Shown one piece after another: positions 40,107-46,637 of a stretch of DNA of 46,637 nucleotides. The position numbers were made by a program, and so were the translations under genes. The stretch comes from Eggerthellaceae bacterium UBA5906 (lineage in GTDB: Bacteria > Actinomycetota > Coriobacteriia > Coriobacteriales > Eggerthellaceae), in NCBI GenBank assembly GCA_002431805.1, contig DJEE01000156.1:1-46637 (forward strand). Direction: 5' to 3'. The stretch's first letter is position 1. The number at the start of each line of letters is the position of its first letter. A model generated the notes under the pieces. The model saw nothing but the letters and a program-made list of their open reading frames with translations. It was not told the DNA's origin and ran no database searches.

Positions 40107-42650
40107 CTAGTATTCCTGTTCCAGATCGGCGTGGGCCTGCGCGTCGGTGTCCAACCCGTAGAACTTGCCTTGACGGAAACGGTCAAGCGCCACCAGCGCA
40201 ATCATGCCGGCGTTGTCGCCGCAGGCCGAAAGCGGGGGCATGACCAGGCGCACGTGCATGCGCGCGCACAACTTCTCGTACGCCGCGCGCAGCACGGGGT
40301 TGGCCGCCACACCGCCGCCCAAGCAGAACGTGGGCGCACCCGTTTGACGCAGCGCCATCTCGGCTTTCTTCACCTGCACGTCTACCACGGCGGCCTCGAA
40401 GCTGGCGCAAATGTCGGGCACGTTGAGCGGCCTGCCCGCCGCGCGTTCGCTGTTGATGTACGTGACCACGGCCGTTTTCAGGCCCGACAGGCTAAAGCGC
40501 ATGTCGCCGGAGTGCATCATGGCACGCGGGAACGCAATAGCCTTCGGGTTGCCCTTTGCGCCCTGTGCCGACACCACCGGGCCGCCCGGGTACCCAAGCC
40601 CCAGCGCCTTGGCAACTTTGTCGAACGCCTCGCCCACCGCATCGTCGATGGTGGCGCCCAACACGCGGTAATCGCCCCAGTCGCGCATGTGCACGAGCAT
40701 GGTGTTTCCGCCGCTGACCAGGGAAACCACCGCTGGCGGCTTGAAGTCGGGCACACCGATTTTGTTGGCATACAAATGGCCTTCCAGGTGGTTCACGCCC
40801 ACCAACGGTTTGCTGGCCGCCCAGGCCGCGCCCTTGGCGAACGCCACGCCCACCACCAGCGCACCTACCAGGCCTGGTGCGTAAGTGACGCCCACGCCGT
40901 CAAGATCGGCCCAGGTCAGGTGCGCACGCCCCAAGCGCTGAGCCGCAACGTCCAGGCATTCGTCGCACACGCCGCAAATGGCCTCAATGTGCTTGCGGCT
41001 GGCGATTTCGGGCACCACGCCGCCGAAGCGCGAGTGGAAATCAATTTGGCTGGCCACCACATCGGACAGCAGGTTGCCCTCGCCGTCCACAATAGCCGCC
41101 GCCGTTTCGTCGCACGAGCTTTCAATGGCCAGGATAAGCGGGCGCACCAGCTTTGCCGCCGGCTGCGCAGCAACCTGCGCATCATGAGCCTCGTCCACCC
41201 GCAAGTGCATACCCGCCACGTCAACGTCCTCGGTAACAGCGCGCAAAGCCTTTGCGTCTGCAGCGCCCGCAACCGCAGAGCCGCCAATAACGCCCTGCAA
41301 CGGGCCTTCCATGATTACGGCGTCTTCGCGATCGGAATAATAGCGCGGGCGCTTGCCAATGACGTGCATGCCCAGCGACTCGTAAAACGCCTGCGCACCC
41401 GTGTTCGACGCGCGCACTTCAAGCGAGCAGGTAGTAGCGCCCAGGTCGCGCGCATCAGAAGCCACGCGCGAAATTAGCTGCCGCGCAATGCCGCGACGAC
41501 GCCACGCCGGGTCAGTGCCAATCTTCAAGATTTGCACCTGCCCGTCCACAATCATGCCGCCCGCATACCCAACCAGCTGCTGGCTGCGCGACGCATCGTC
41601 GGTTTCACTCCCCGGCTCTTCCGTACTCGCATAAGCCGCCCACCAAGTGCGGTCTTGGCGCGGGAGCTCGTCGGCAACCAACGCGGCATTCCACGCGTCC
41701 GAGCCCATGACCTGGGATTCCATGGCCGCAACAGCTTCGGCATGCGCCGCATCAAGCGGCTTGTACGTAATGCCGTGCTCGTCGGGACGCGCGTTTAACA
41801 CCGCCGTGTCGTGCATGGTTGCACGCTGATCGCGGCGCGGCGCCACGTCCTGCACGCCCGTTGCCAGGTTTTTCGGGTCGTTTTTCGCCAGACGAATGCG
41901 CTCGTTTTCCTCGGCATCGGACAGGCGCGTGTACACCGGCAGCAAAAACGCCGGGTTATGACGCGCCGCGTCGAACGGGTCCGCATCGCCCGCCTGCCAC
42001 GCAGCCTGCAACGCCAGCAGCAGCCCCGCGCCCGTTGGCGCCCACAGCGCTTCGGGCAGCAACGTGCCGGCAGGGGCAAACAGTTCCGCATACTTTTTCA
42101 GGCCGTCGCCCGCAAGCTGCAAAGCACCCGCCGCACCGCTGCCTTCGCCAGCCGATGCGACCAATTCCTCAGCAGCCACCTGGGCTTTTACCACTCGGTC
42201 GGCCTCCAAGCGCCACACGCCAACATCGCTTAGCGTGTAGCGAACGGGGTACACTTCCTTGCGCATGGCATCGGCTACCGCGGCCAGGTTGCCGCGCACG
42301 CCGCTGCTCCATACGCGCCACGCCACCACGTCCAGCGACGACACGCCCACCAGCGCCGCGCCGAGCGCGCTTGCCACGCCCTTAGCCGTTGCCATGGCAA
42401 TGCGCACGCCCGTGAACGACCCGGGGCCGCGCCCCACGCACACGCACGCCAGCTGCGAGCGTTCAACGCCCGCGTTGACAAGCAGCGCGTCCACGCGCGG
42501 CAAAAGCTGCGTGTTCGACGCGCGATGAGCCTCCACCTCAAGCGTTGCCACCGGTATCACCAGGCGCGACACCGCGTCCAGCCGGCCAAGCCCCAGGGCG
42601 ATAACCTCGTTGGCCGTATCGAATGCCAACACATATGCAGCTTCAGGCAC
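40107..42650 (-). CDS. TsaB-RimI-TsaD fusion: tRNA t6A synthesis plus ribosomal N-acetyltransferase
   Basis: The 847-residue product joins three proteins usually encoded apart. Residues 5-250 are TsaB (LAFDTANEVIALGLG, VGRGPGSFTGVRIAMATAKG). Residues 294-454 are a RimI-type GNAT (VQILKIGTDPAWRRRGIARQ, LEVRASNTGAQAFYESLGM). Residues 502-847 are TsaD (ILAIESSCDETAAAIVD, metal site NHLEGHLYAN with His621/His625). With TsaE and TsaC it adds the threonylcarbamoyl group to A37 of ANN-decoding tRNAs; RimI acetylates ribosomal protein S18. Translation starts at GTG 42650 after GGGGAG. The fusion fixes TsaB:TsaD at 1:1. tsaE lies 37 bp upstream and no tsaC is in the window. Confidence 0.95.
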   Translation of the reverse strand: MPEAAYVLAFDTANEVIALGLGRLDAVSRLVIPVATLEVEAHRASNTQLLPRVDALLVNAGVERSQLACVCVGRGPGSFTGVRIAMATAKGVASALGAALVGVSSLDVVAWRVWSSGVRGNLAAVADAMRKEVYPVRYTLSDVGVWRLEADRVVKAQVAAEELVASAGEGSGAAGALQLAGDGLKKYAELFAPAGTLLPEALWAPTGAGLLLALQAAWQAGDADPFDAARHNPAFLLPVYTRLSDAEENERIRLAKNDPKNLATGVQDVAPRRDQRATMHDTAVLNARPDEHGITYKPLDAAHAEAVAAMESQVMGSDAWNAALVADELPRQDRTWWAAYASTEEPGSETDDASRSQQLVGYAGGMIVDGQVQILKIGTDPAWRRRGIARQLISRVASDARDLGATTCSLEVRASNTGAQAFYESLGMHVIGKRPRYYSDREDAVIMEGPLQGVIGGSAVAGAADAKALRAVTEDVDVAGMHLRVDEAHDAQVAAQPAAKLVRPLILAIESSCDETAAAIVDGEGNLLSDVVASQIDFHSRFGGVVPEIASRKHIEAICGVCDECLDVAAQRLGRAHLTWADLDGVGVTYAPGLVGALVVGVAFAKGAAWAASKPLVGVNHLEGHLYANKIGVPDFKPPAVVSLVSGGNTMLVHMRDWGDYRVLGATIDDAVGEAFDKVAKALGLGYPGGPVVSAQGAKGNPKAIAFPRAMMHSGDMRFSLSGLKTAVVTYINSERAAGRPLNVPDICASFEAAVVDVQVKKAEMALRQTGAPTFCLGGGVAANPVLRAAYEKLCARMHVRLVMPPLSACGDNAGMIALVALDRFRQGKFYGLDTDAQAHADLEQEY

Positions 42651-42687
42651 AGTACTCCCCTTGCCTCTAGATTGTAACGTCAACTCA

Positions 42688-43386
42688 TTAGCTTTCCGCC
42701 GGGTGCCCGCCTAGGGCGGCGGCAGCTTCCTTGGACATGATAGGCGCCGTGTCACCCGCACCGGCGACAGCGCAATCAGCTGTTTCACCTGCGGAAACAG
42801 CGCCATCTTCAGCAACCTTCACCGGCGGGATGGAGCCCGTGGTCATAGGTGCCCCGCCCGGCAGGATAAACCCGCCCGCGTTCGTGGTGGTTTTCGACAG
42901 GCGGGCCTTCGAGTCGTTCGCCCACACCGTAAGCAGCTGACGCGCACGGTTACCCAGCGCGTGCGCGATGATGCGACGACCGCCTTCCGGCGTTACCAGA
43001 ATGCGAATTTCCAGGTAACCGTACGGCAGCGCACTGGGGAACTTCTCGCCCCACTCTATGAACGACACGCCGTCGGCATCGATGGTGTCGTAGTAGCCCG
43101 TATCCTCCAACTCGGATTCTTCTTCCAAGCGGTACAGGTCGAAGTGGTACAGCGGAAGCCTGCCCTCGTGGTATTCCAGCAGGATGTTGAACGTGGGGCT
43201 GGTTACCTGCGCGGAAATGCCCAGGCCAGCGGCCACGCCTTGCACAAATTGGGTTTTGCCGGCGCCCAAATCGCCCGAAAGCACCACCACATCGCCCGGA
43301 TGCAGGTACGGGGCCAGCGTTTCGGCCAGCTGCTTCGTACCTTCCGTCGACTCGGTTTTACGTGCGTATGTAAGTCCGTTTGCCAT
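42688..43386 (-). CDS. tsaE: TsaE, tRNA t6A synthesis ATPase, with C-terminal extension
   Basis: The product is 232 residues from the ATG at 43386 (MANGLTY); the longer open frame runs into repeat copy 3 and is not coding. It is the ATPase that resets the TsaB-TsaD complex. Walker A GDLGAGKT (38-45), [21 protein letters not shown] and EWGEKFP mark the family, which normally ends near residue 150-160. Here about 75 extra residues follow, Ala/Thr/Gly-rich and low in predicted structure. It is the first gene of the operon with tsaB-rimI-tsaD. Confidence 0.93.
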   Translation of the reverse strand: MANGLTYARKTESTEGTKQLAETLAPYLHPGDVVVLSGDLGAGKTQFVQGVAAGLGISAQVTSPTFNILLEYHEGRLPLYHFDLYRLEEESELEDTGYYDTIDADGVSFIEWGEKFPSALPYGYLEIRILVTPEGGRRIIAHALGNRARQLLTVWANDSKARLSKTTTNAGGFILPGGAPMTTGSIPPVKVAEDGAVSAGETADCAVAGAGDTAPIMSKEAAAALGGHPAES

Positions 43387-43490
43387 AATGGAGCACATGA
43401 TACGCCAACGGGCAACAACATGCATCCAAGCCACGAAAACGGCGAATAAGCAGGGAAAAGCGCACTCGCAAAGGCACCCCCGGAAGCAAA

Positions 43491-43623
43491 ATCGCATACG
43501 TTTGGATTTTAATCGGGTTGCCTTCAGTAGACCCCGCTTGCGCGTTTGCATTTCCCCAGGTCGCAGCGTTGCGCACGCAGCGGCTACTTGACAAGCTGCC
43601 ATTAAAATCCAAACGTATGCGAT
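43491..43623. repeat. 133-bp inverted-repeat element, copy 3 (covarying ends)
   Basis: The 23-bp arm 43491-43513 is perfectly inverted at 43601-43623. The arms contain CGCATACGTTTGGATTTTAA where copies 1 and 2 have GCGATACG, so both arms changed together. CTTCAGTAG lies inside the left arm, and a GCAGC...GCTGC hairpin lies beside the right arm. It sits in the 464-bp gap 43387-43850 between divergent tsaE and the GGDEF gene, whose promoter is the other visible feature. Confidence 0.85.
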
Positions 43624-43783
43624 TATTCGCGCCAGCAGGGCCGGGAAGGTAAGGCTTGCCTCAGACGCCGGGCCGCCGACCCCCAGCCCTCGGGCTTTGC
43701 AGGCGTTTCTACGGCGGCAAGTGCAAGCAAGGCCAACCCGCTTCGACAGGCGGTGATTCCGTAGATGCTAGTTGATGACGGAT

Positions 43784-43811
43784 TTGATACGCTTGTGGTT
43801 GTGCCTATAAT
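43784..43811 (+). promoter_or_regulatory. Promoter of the GGDEF gene
   Basis: TTGATA (43784-43789) and TATAAT (43806-43811) are separated by 16 bp, close to sigma-70 consensus. Because the -10 abuts the ATG at 43812, that ATG cannot be the start; the ATG at 43851 is used. Confidence 0.75.
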
Positions 43812-43850
43812 ATGGCACGTTCTAACTACACAACGAGAACGGGCTGCTCC

Positions 43851-44930
43851 ATGGATTTGTATTACACCGCAACTATCCTTATTGCCATCAGCAGTTCCGC
43901 CATCATGATTATCAGCGCCCGCGGCAACGCCGCGCTTCCGCGACGCGAGCGCCACCTGTTCTTCAGCCTGTTCAGCGTGATCATCGCCGCCGCGCTGTGC
44001 GAATGGACCAGCGCCATGCTCGACGGGCAGGGCGGCGAGTACATTCCCGTCATCTGCACGCTGAAAGTTATCGAATTCTCGCTTGCCCCCACGCTTGCCG
44101 TTTTGTACGCCGCCGCGCTCGGCAAAAGCGAAGACCGCCGTGTTAGCGTTGCCATGTGGCTGTGCCTGGCGCACGCGCTGCTCGAAACCGTGCTCGCGCC
44201 GTTCGGCGTCGTGTTTTACGTGGACGACGCCGGGTCATACCATCACGGCACGTGGTACGCCATCTACGTTGTCACCTACCTGGCAAGCGCGCTGTTCATG
44301 CTGAACGAAACGCGCCGCTTCTCTTCCAGCATGCAGTACCGCAACCGCCATATCCCCTGGTTGGTGCTAGGTTTCATCATGGCGGGCGTGGTTGCGCAGA
44401 TGATTTTGGGGAACGTGAAAATCACGTATCTAGTGCTGGCCATCGGCGGCGCGGCGCTGTACACCTTCTACTGCTCCGTCACCCAGCAAACCGACGCACT
44501 CACGCAGCTGATGAACCGGCAGTGCTTCGAAAGCGCCACATCGTCAATCAGCGAGCAGAGCGCGATCCTTATCGTCGACATCGACTCGTTCAAGCAGGTC
44601 AACGACGTCTGCGGCCATAACGTAGGCGACCGGTGCCTTCATGAAATCGGCCTTGGCATCTTCAAGGTGTACAGCCCATACGGCTATTGCTTTCGCATTG
44701 GCGGCGACGAGTTCTGCATCATCATGACAAAAGGGTTTGACCAGATGGAAGAGCTGAACCGCTCGCTGGCGCTCGTTTTAAGCCAGCGTCGGTTGACGTT
44801 CCCGGAGCTACCCGCCGTTTCCGTCGGCTACACGCTGTACGACCCGGCCGCCAGCAGCTTCGAGGAAGCTTACAAAGCCGCCGACGACATGATGTACGCC
44901 ATCAAGCAGCAAAAGCAAGTCGGCCGATAA
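43851..44930 (+). CDS. Membrane GGDEF diguanylate cyclase
   Basis: The product is 359 residues. Six or more hydrophobic helices fill residues 1-208, a MASE-like sensor region. The GGDEF domain (about 212-355) has LTQLMNRQCFE, IVDIDSFKQVNDVCGHNVGD and RIGGDEFCII with an intact GGDEF signature (284-288), so it should make cyclic di-GMP at the membrane. The RxxD inhibition site normally five residues before GGDEF is absent (SPYG). The start at 43851 is dictated by the promoter position; the ribosome site is weak. It is a single-gene unit with no EAL domain nearby. Confidence 0.92.
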   Translation: MDLYYTATILIAISSSAIMIISARGNAALPRRERHLFFSLFSVIIAAALCEWTSAMLDGQGGEYIPVICTLKVIEFSLAPTLAVLYAAALGKSEDRRVSVAMWLCLAHALLETVLAPFGVVFYVDDAGSYHHGTWYAIYVVTYLASALFMLNETRRFSSSMQYRNRHIPWLVLGFIMAGVVAQMILGNVKITYLVLAIGGAALYTFYCSVTQQTDALTQLMNRQCFESATSSISEQSAILIVDIDSFKQVNDVCGHNVGDRCLHEIGLGIFKVYSPYGYCFRIGGDEFCIIMTKGFDQMEELNRSLALVLSQRRLTFPELPAVSVGYTLYDPAASSFEEAYKAADDMMYAIKQQKQVGR

Positions 44931-44991
44931 GCGCCAAGCCCTGCAAGGTGACAGGCCGGCAGGCGCACCCGATGACAGGCGCATCCGGTTG

Positions 44992-45852
44992 CTAGTTTGC
45001 TGCCTTGAGCTGGTTTTCCGCTGCCGCCACGGTGTGTTCCATGGTAAGGCTGGTGGTTACGGTGCCCACGCCACCGGGCACAGGCGTGATGGCGTCCACG
45101 ATGGGCTCCACCGCCTCAAAGTCAACGTCGCCGCACAGCTTGCCGTACGCGTCGAAGTTGATGCCCACGTCAAGCACCGTCTGACCCGCGCGGAAGTACT
45201 CACGCCCGTATGCGCGGGCGCGGCCCGTGGCGCAAATGACAATGTCTGCCGAGCGCGAAATCTCGGGCAGGTTCTCGGTGCGGCTGTGGCAGATGGTGAC
45301 GCTGGCATTGCGGCGCAGCAGCATCATGGACACCGGCTTGCCCACCACCAGGCTGCGGCCAATCACCACCACATGCTTGCCCGCCACCGGCACCTTATAA
45401 TGCTCCAGGATCTTCACGCACGCCGCCGCCGTGCACGGAGGGAACCCGTCGGGAGCGTCGGTGAACACAGCCGCCAAGCTTGCCAGAGAAATACCGTCAA
45501 CGTCTTTGGCCGCGGCAAGCGTGTTGCACATGGCCTTTTCGTCCATGAACGTAGGCAGCGGACGGAACATCAAGCAGCCGTGCACTGTTTTGTCATAGTT
45601 GATGGACTGCAACGTTGCTTTAAGCGCAGCTTCGGGCGCAAACTCGTCAAGCACATACGGCTTCGTGTTAATGCCCAGGCTGGCGGCACGCTTCACCGCC
45701 GTGCGCTCGTATGAAAGGTCATCGGGACGCTGCCCCAGGCGCACAAGCGCCAGCGTAGGCACCACGCCCTGCTCGCCCAACCGGGCAATGCGGGCGCGCA
45801 TGTCTTCGGCCATGCTGTCAACAACGGGTTTTCCTTTTAGCAACGTTGCCAT
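44992..45852 (-). CDS. folD: FolD, methylene-THF dehydrogenase (cyclohydrolase Gln replaced)
   Basis: The 286-residue product oxidises methylene-THF to methenyl-THF and, in most organisms, hydrolyses it to formyl-THF. Retained family residues are Tyr48 and Lys54 (SYERTAVKRA), KDVDGIS (Asp119), PPCTAAACVKIL, VVVIGRSLVVGKP and the end TPVPGGVGTVTTSLTMEHTV. The usual (I/V)QLPLP motif reads MFRPLP (95-100), so Phe96 takes the place of the conserved Gln used with Lys in cyclohydrolase chemistry. The cyclohydrolase gene fchA ends 15 bp upstream in the same operon, which would cover that step. Confidence 0.93.
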   Translation of the reverse strand: MATLLKGKPVVDSMAEDMRARIARLGEQGVVPTLALVRLGQRPDDLSYERTAVKRAASLGINTKPYVLDEFAPEAALKATLQSINYDKTVHGCLMFRPLPTFMDEKAMCNTLAAAKDVDGISLASLAAVFTDAPDGFPPCTAAACVKILEHYKVPVAGKHVVVIGRSLVVGKPVSMMLLRRNASVTICHSRTENLPEISRSADIVICATGRARAYGREYFRAGQTVLDVGINFDAYGKLCGDVDFEAVEPIVDAITPVPGGVGTVTTSLTMEHTVAAAENQLKAAN

Positions 45853-45867
45853 ACGTCCATAACTTCC

Positions 45868-46479
45868 TTACGAGATTGCCTCTTTGACGAACGCGAACAG
45901 CTCATCGCAGCGTTCACGCGTCTTCTCGACCAGGCGGTCCGCTTCCTGACGATAGCGACCAGCCCGGTCGGCATCGTCCATGGAAGTCACGTTAATGTAC
46001 ACGTTCAAGCTTGCGCCGTCTACCGCCGCACGCGCAAATGCCACCGCAACGCCCGCATCGCTGCGCGCCATGCGGCTGCCGTTGTACGCCAAGAACTCAG
46101 CATGGTCCACCACGGCCGACACCGTGCGCATGATGTCAAGCGGCACCTCGCACGCGCCCACCAGTGCCTCTTGAATAGCGGCTTCCTTCGCGGCAACCTG
46201 CTCGGGCGTGTCCTTCGGCATACGATACGCCGCTGCCAGCGGGGCAAACGCCTGCGCGTCCTCGCCCACCAGCTCAAGCAAACGCCGACGCAGCGCGGCA
46301 AGCTTTTCCAAACGCATGTATACCTCAGGCTCCACCTGGGAAAACGACTTCTTGCCAACCGTCAGGTTGCCCACCATGGACGCAAGCGCAGAAGCCAAGG
46401 CCCCGCAATACGCCGAAGCCCCGCCGCCACCCGGCGTAGGAGCCGCCGAAGCCAACTCTTCAACAAACGCGGTATCCAT
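45868..46479 (-). CDS. fchA: Methenyl-THF cyclohydrolase FchA (FTCD_C family)
   Basis: The 203-residue product belongs to the cyclodeaminase/cyclohydrolase family, a four-helix cytosolic enzyme. Segments are ASAAPTPGGGGASAYCGAL at the N-terminus, VGNLTVGKK, AFAPLAAAYRMP and ARSDAGVAVAFARAAVDGASLNVYINV, all typical. It should hydrolyse methenyl-THF to formyl-THF, as in acetogens and purine fermenters; a formimino-THF cyclodeaminase role is the alternative. GGGAAAGGAAACG precedes the ATG. It is cotranscribed with folD and upstream genes may lie beyond the window. Confidence 0.93.
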   Translation of the reverse strand: MDTAFVEELASAAPTPGGGGASAYCGALASALASMVGNLTVGKKSFSQVEPEVYMRLEKLAALRRRLLELVGEDAQAFAPLAAAYRMPKDTPEQVAAKEAAIQEALVGACEVPLDIMRTVSAVVDHAEFLAYNGSRMARSDAGVAVAFARAAVDGASLNVYINVTSMDDADRAGRYRQEADRLVEKTRERCDELFAFVKEAIS

Positions 46480-46609
46480 ACGTTTCCTTTCCCATCACCT
46501 TCCGCCACAAGCAGTCTGCAAACTCGACGCCGAGAACCGGCCAACTTACGAGCAAGTCGACTAAAGGCGAAGGCGGGGCGATGCCCGCAAAGCGAGTTCC
46601 GCACAAGCC

Positions 46610-46630
46610 GAAAGCGCCAGTGGCGCTTTC
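46610..46630. terminator. Hairpin near the right edge, probable terminator of an upstream gene
   Basis: GAAAGCGCC (46610-46618) and GGCGCTTTC (46622-46630) form a perfect 9-bp stem with a 3-nt loop. No U-tract beyond the stem is visible. It may end a minus-strand gene beyond the window; 46480-46609 shows nothing else. Confidence 0.4.
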
Positions 46631-46637
46631 GTGCGAG

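Noticed and set aside
43387..43602. N-terminal extension of TsaE
   Set aside because: The open frame runs through inverted-repeat copy 3 and TsaE proteins start at MANGL-like positions close to the Walker A motif.
43812..43850. Earlier ATG for the GGDEF protein
   Set aside because: It lies directly against the TATAAT box and would precede the transcription start.

Overview
The window is high-GC DNA from an anaerobic actinobacterium, most likely of the class Coriobacteriia, family Eggerthellaceae. This rests on several traits: a fused TsaB-RimI-TsaD protein, a Tat-exported flavoprotein reductase paired with a membrane multihaem cytochrome c, a regulator joining a 12-helix membrane domain to a LuxR-type HTH, menaquinone methylation, rubrerythrin, and cell-wall proteins ending in xxQTGD-type sorting signals. 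Family assignment is inference. No rRNA, tRNA, transposase or CRISPR array was found.

Layout. 1-2.5 kb: purine synthesis (purL, 5' part only, and purC) around a small membrane protein. 2.5-5.1 kb: an OmpR-type regulator and sensor kinase. 5.2-9.3 kb: a membrane-anchored Tat-like protein, an endonuclease-fold protein and a YbaN-like protein. 9.6-17.4 kb: a 2,613-residue cell-wall subtilase with BspA-type leucine-rich repeats. 17.9-24.3 kb: a five-gene haem-uptake operon running from a NEAT surface protein through a membrane NEAT protein and an IsdE-like binding lipoprotein to permease and ATPase. 24.7 kb: rubrerythrin behind a Fur/PerR-like box. 25.4-30.5 kb: a phosphodiesterase, the membrane LuxR regulator and a flavoprotein/cytochrome respiratory pair. 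30.9-34.7 kb: Hsp20 with a perfect CIRCE operator, a candidate multi-hairpin RNA, a Nudix hydrolase, an NlpC/P60 hydrolase and a TrpR-like regulator. 35-39 kb: a VTC polymerase-like / DUF4956 / DUF4353 operon. 39-43.4 kb: menG, tsaB-rimI-tsaD and tsaE. 43.8-46.5 kb: a GGDEF protein, then folD and fchA for one-carbon metabolism.

The intergenic DNA is the least ordinary part. (1) At 31864-32119 a promoter-like -10 and a terminator bracket seven consecutive hairpins with unrelated stems. Six of the seven loops carry the same CCC-containing pyrimidine motif (core UUCCC; UCUCCC in one), which could pair with Shine-Dalgarno sequences. This is a candidate undescribed small RNA. (2) Three elements of 129, 129 and 133 bp share terminal inverted repeats around ATACGTTTGGATTTTA, with matching changes in both arms of the third copy. 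(3) Three further inverted pairs carry a GCTGCCAAAA-like motif about 170-190 bp apart. (4) A shared motif follows the stop codons of the subtilase and the haem ATPase.

Functional threads. Haem acquisition appears to use methionine ligands in place of the NEAT tyrosine motif. FolD has lost the Gln of its QLPLP motif and sits beside a dedicated cyclohydrolase (FchA), suggesting the two steps have been split between proteins.
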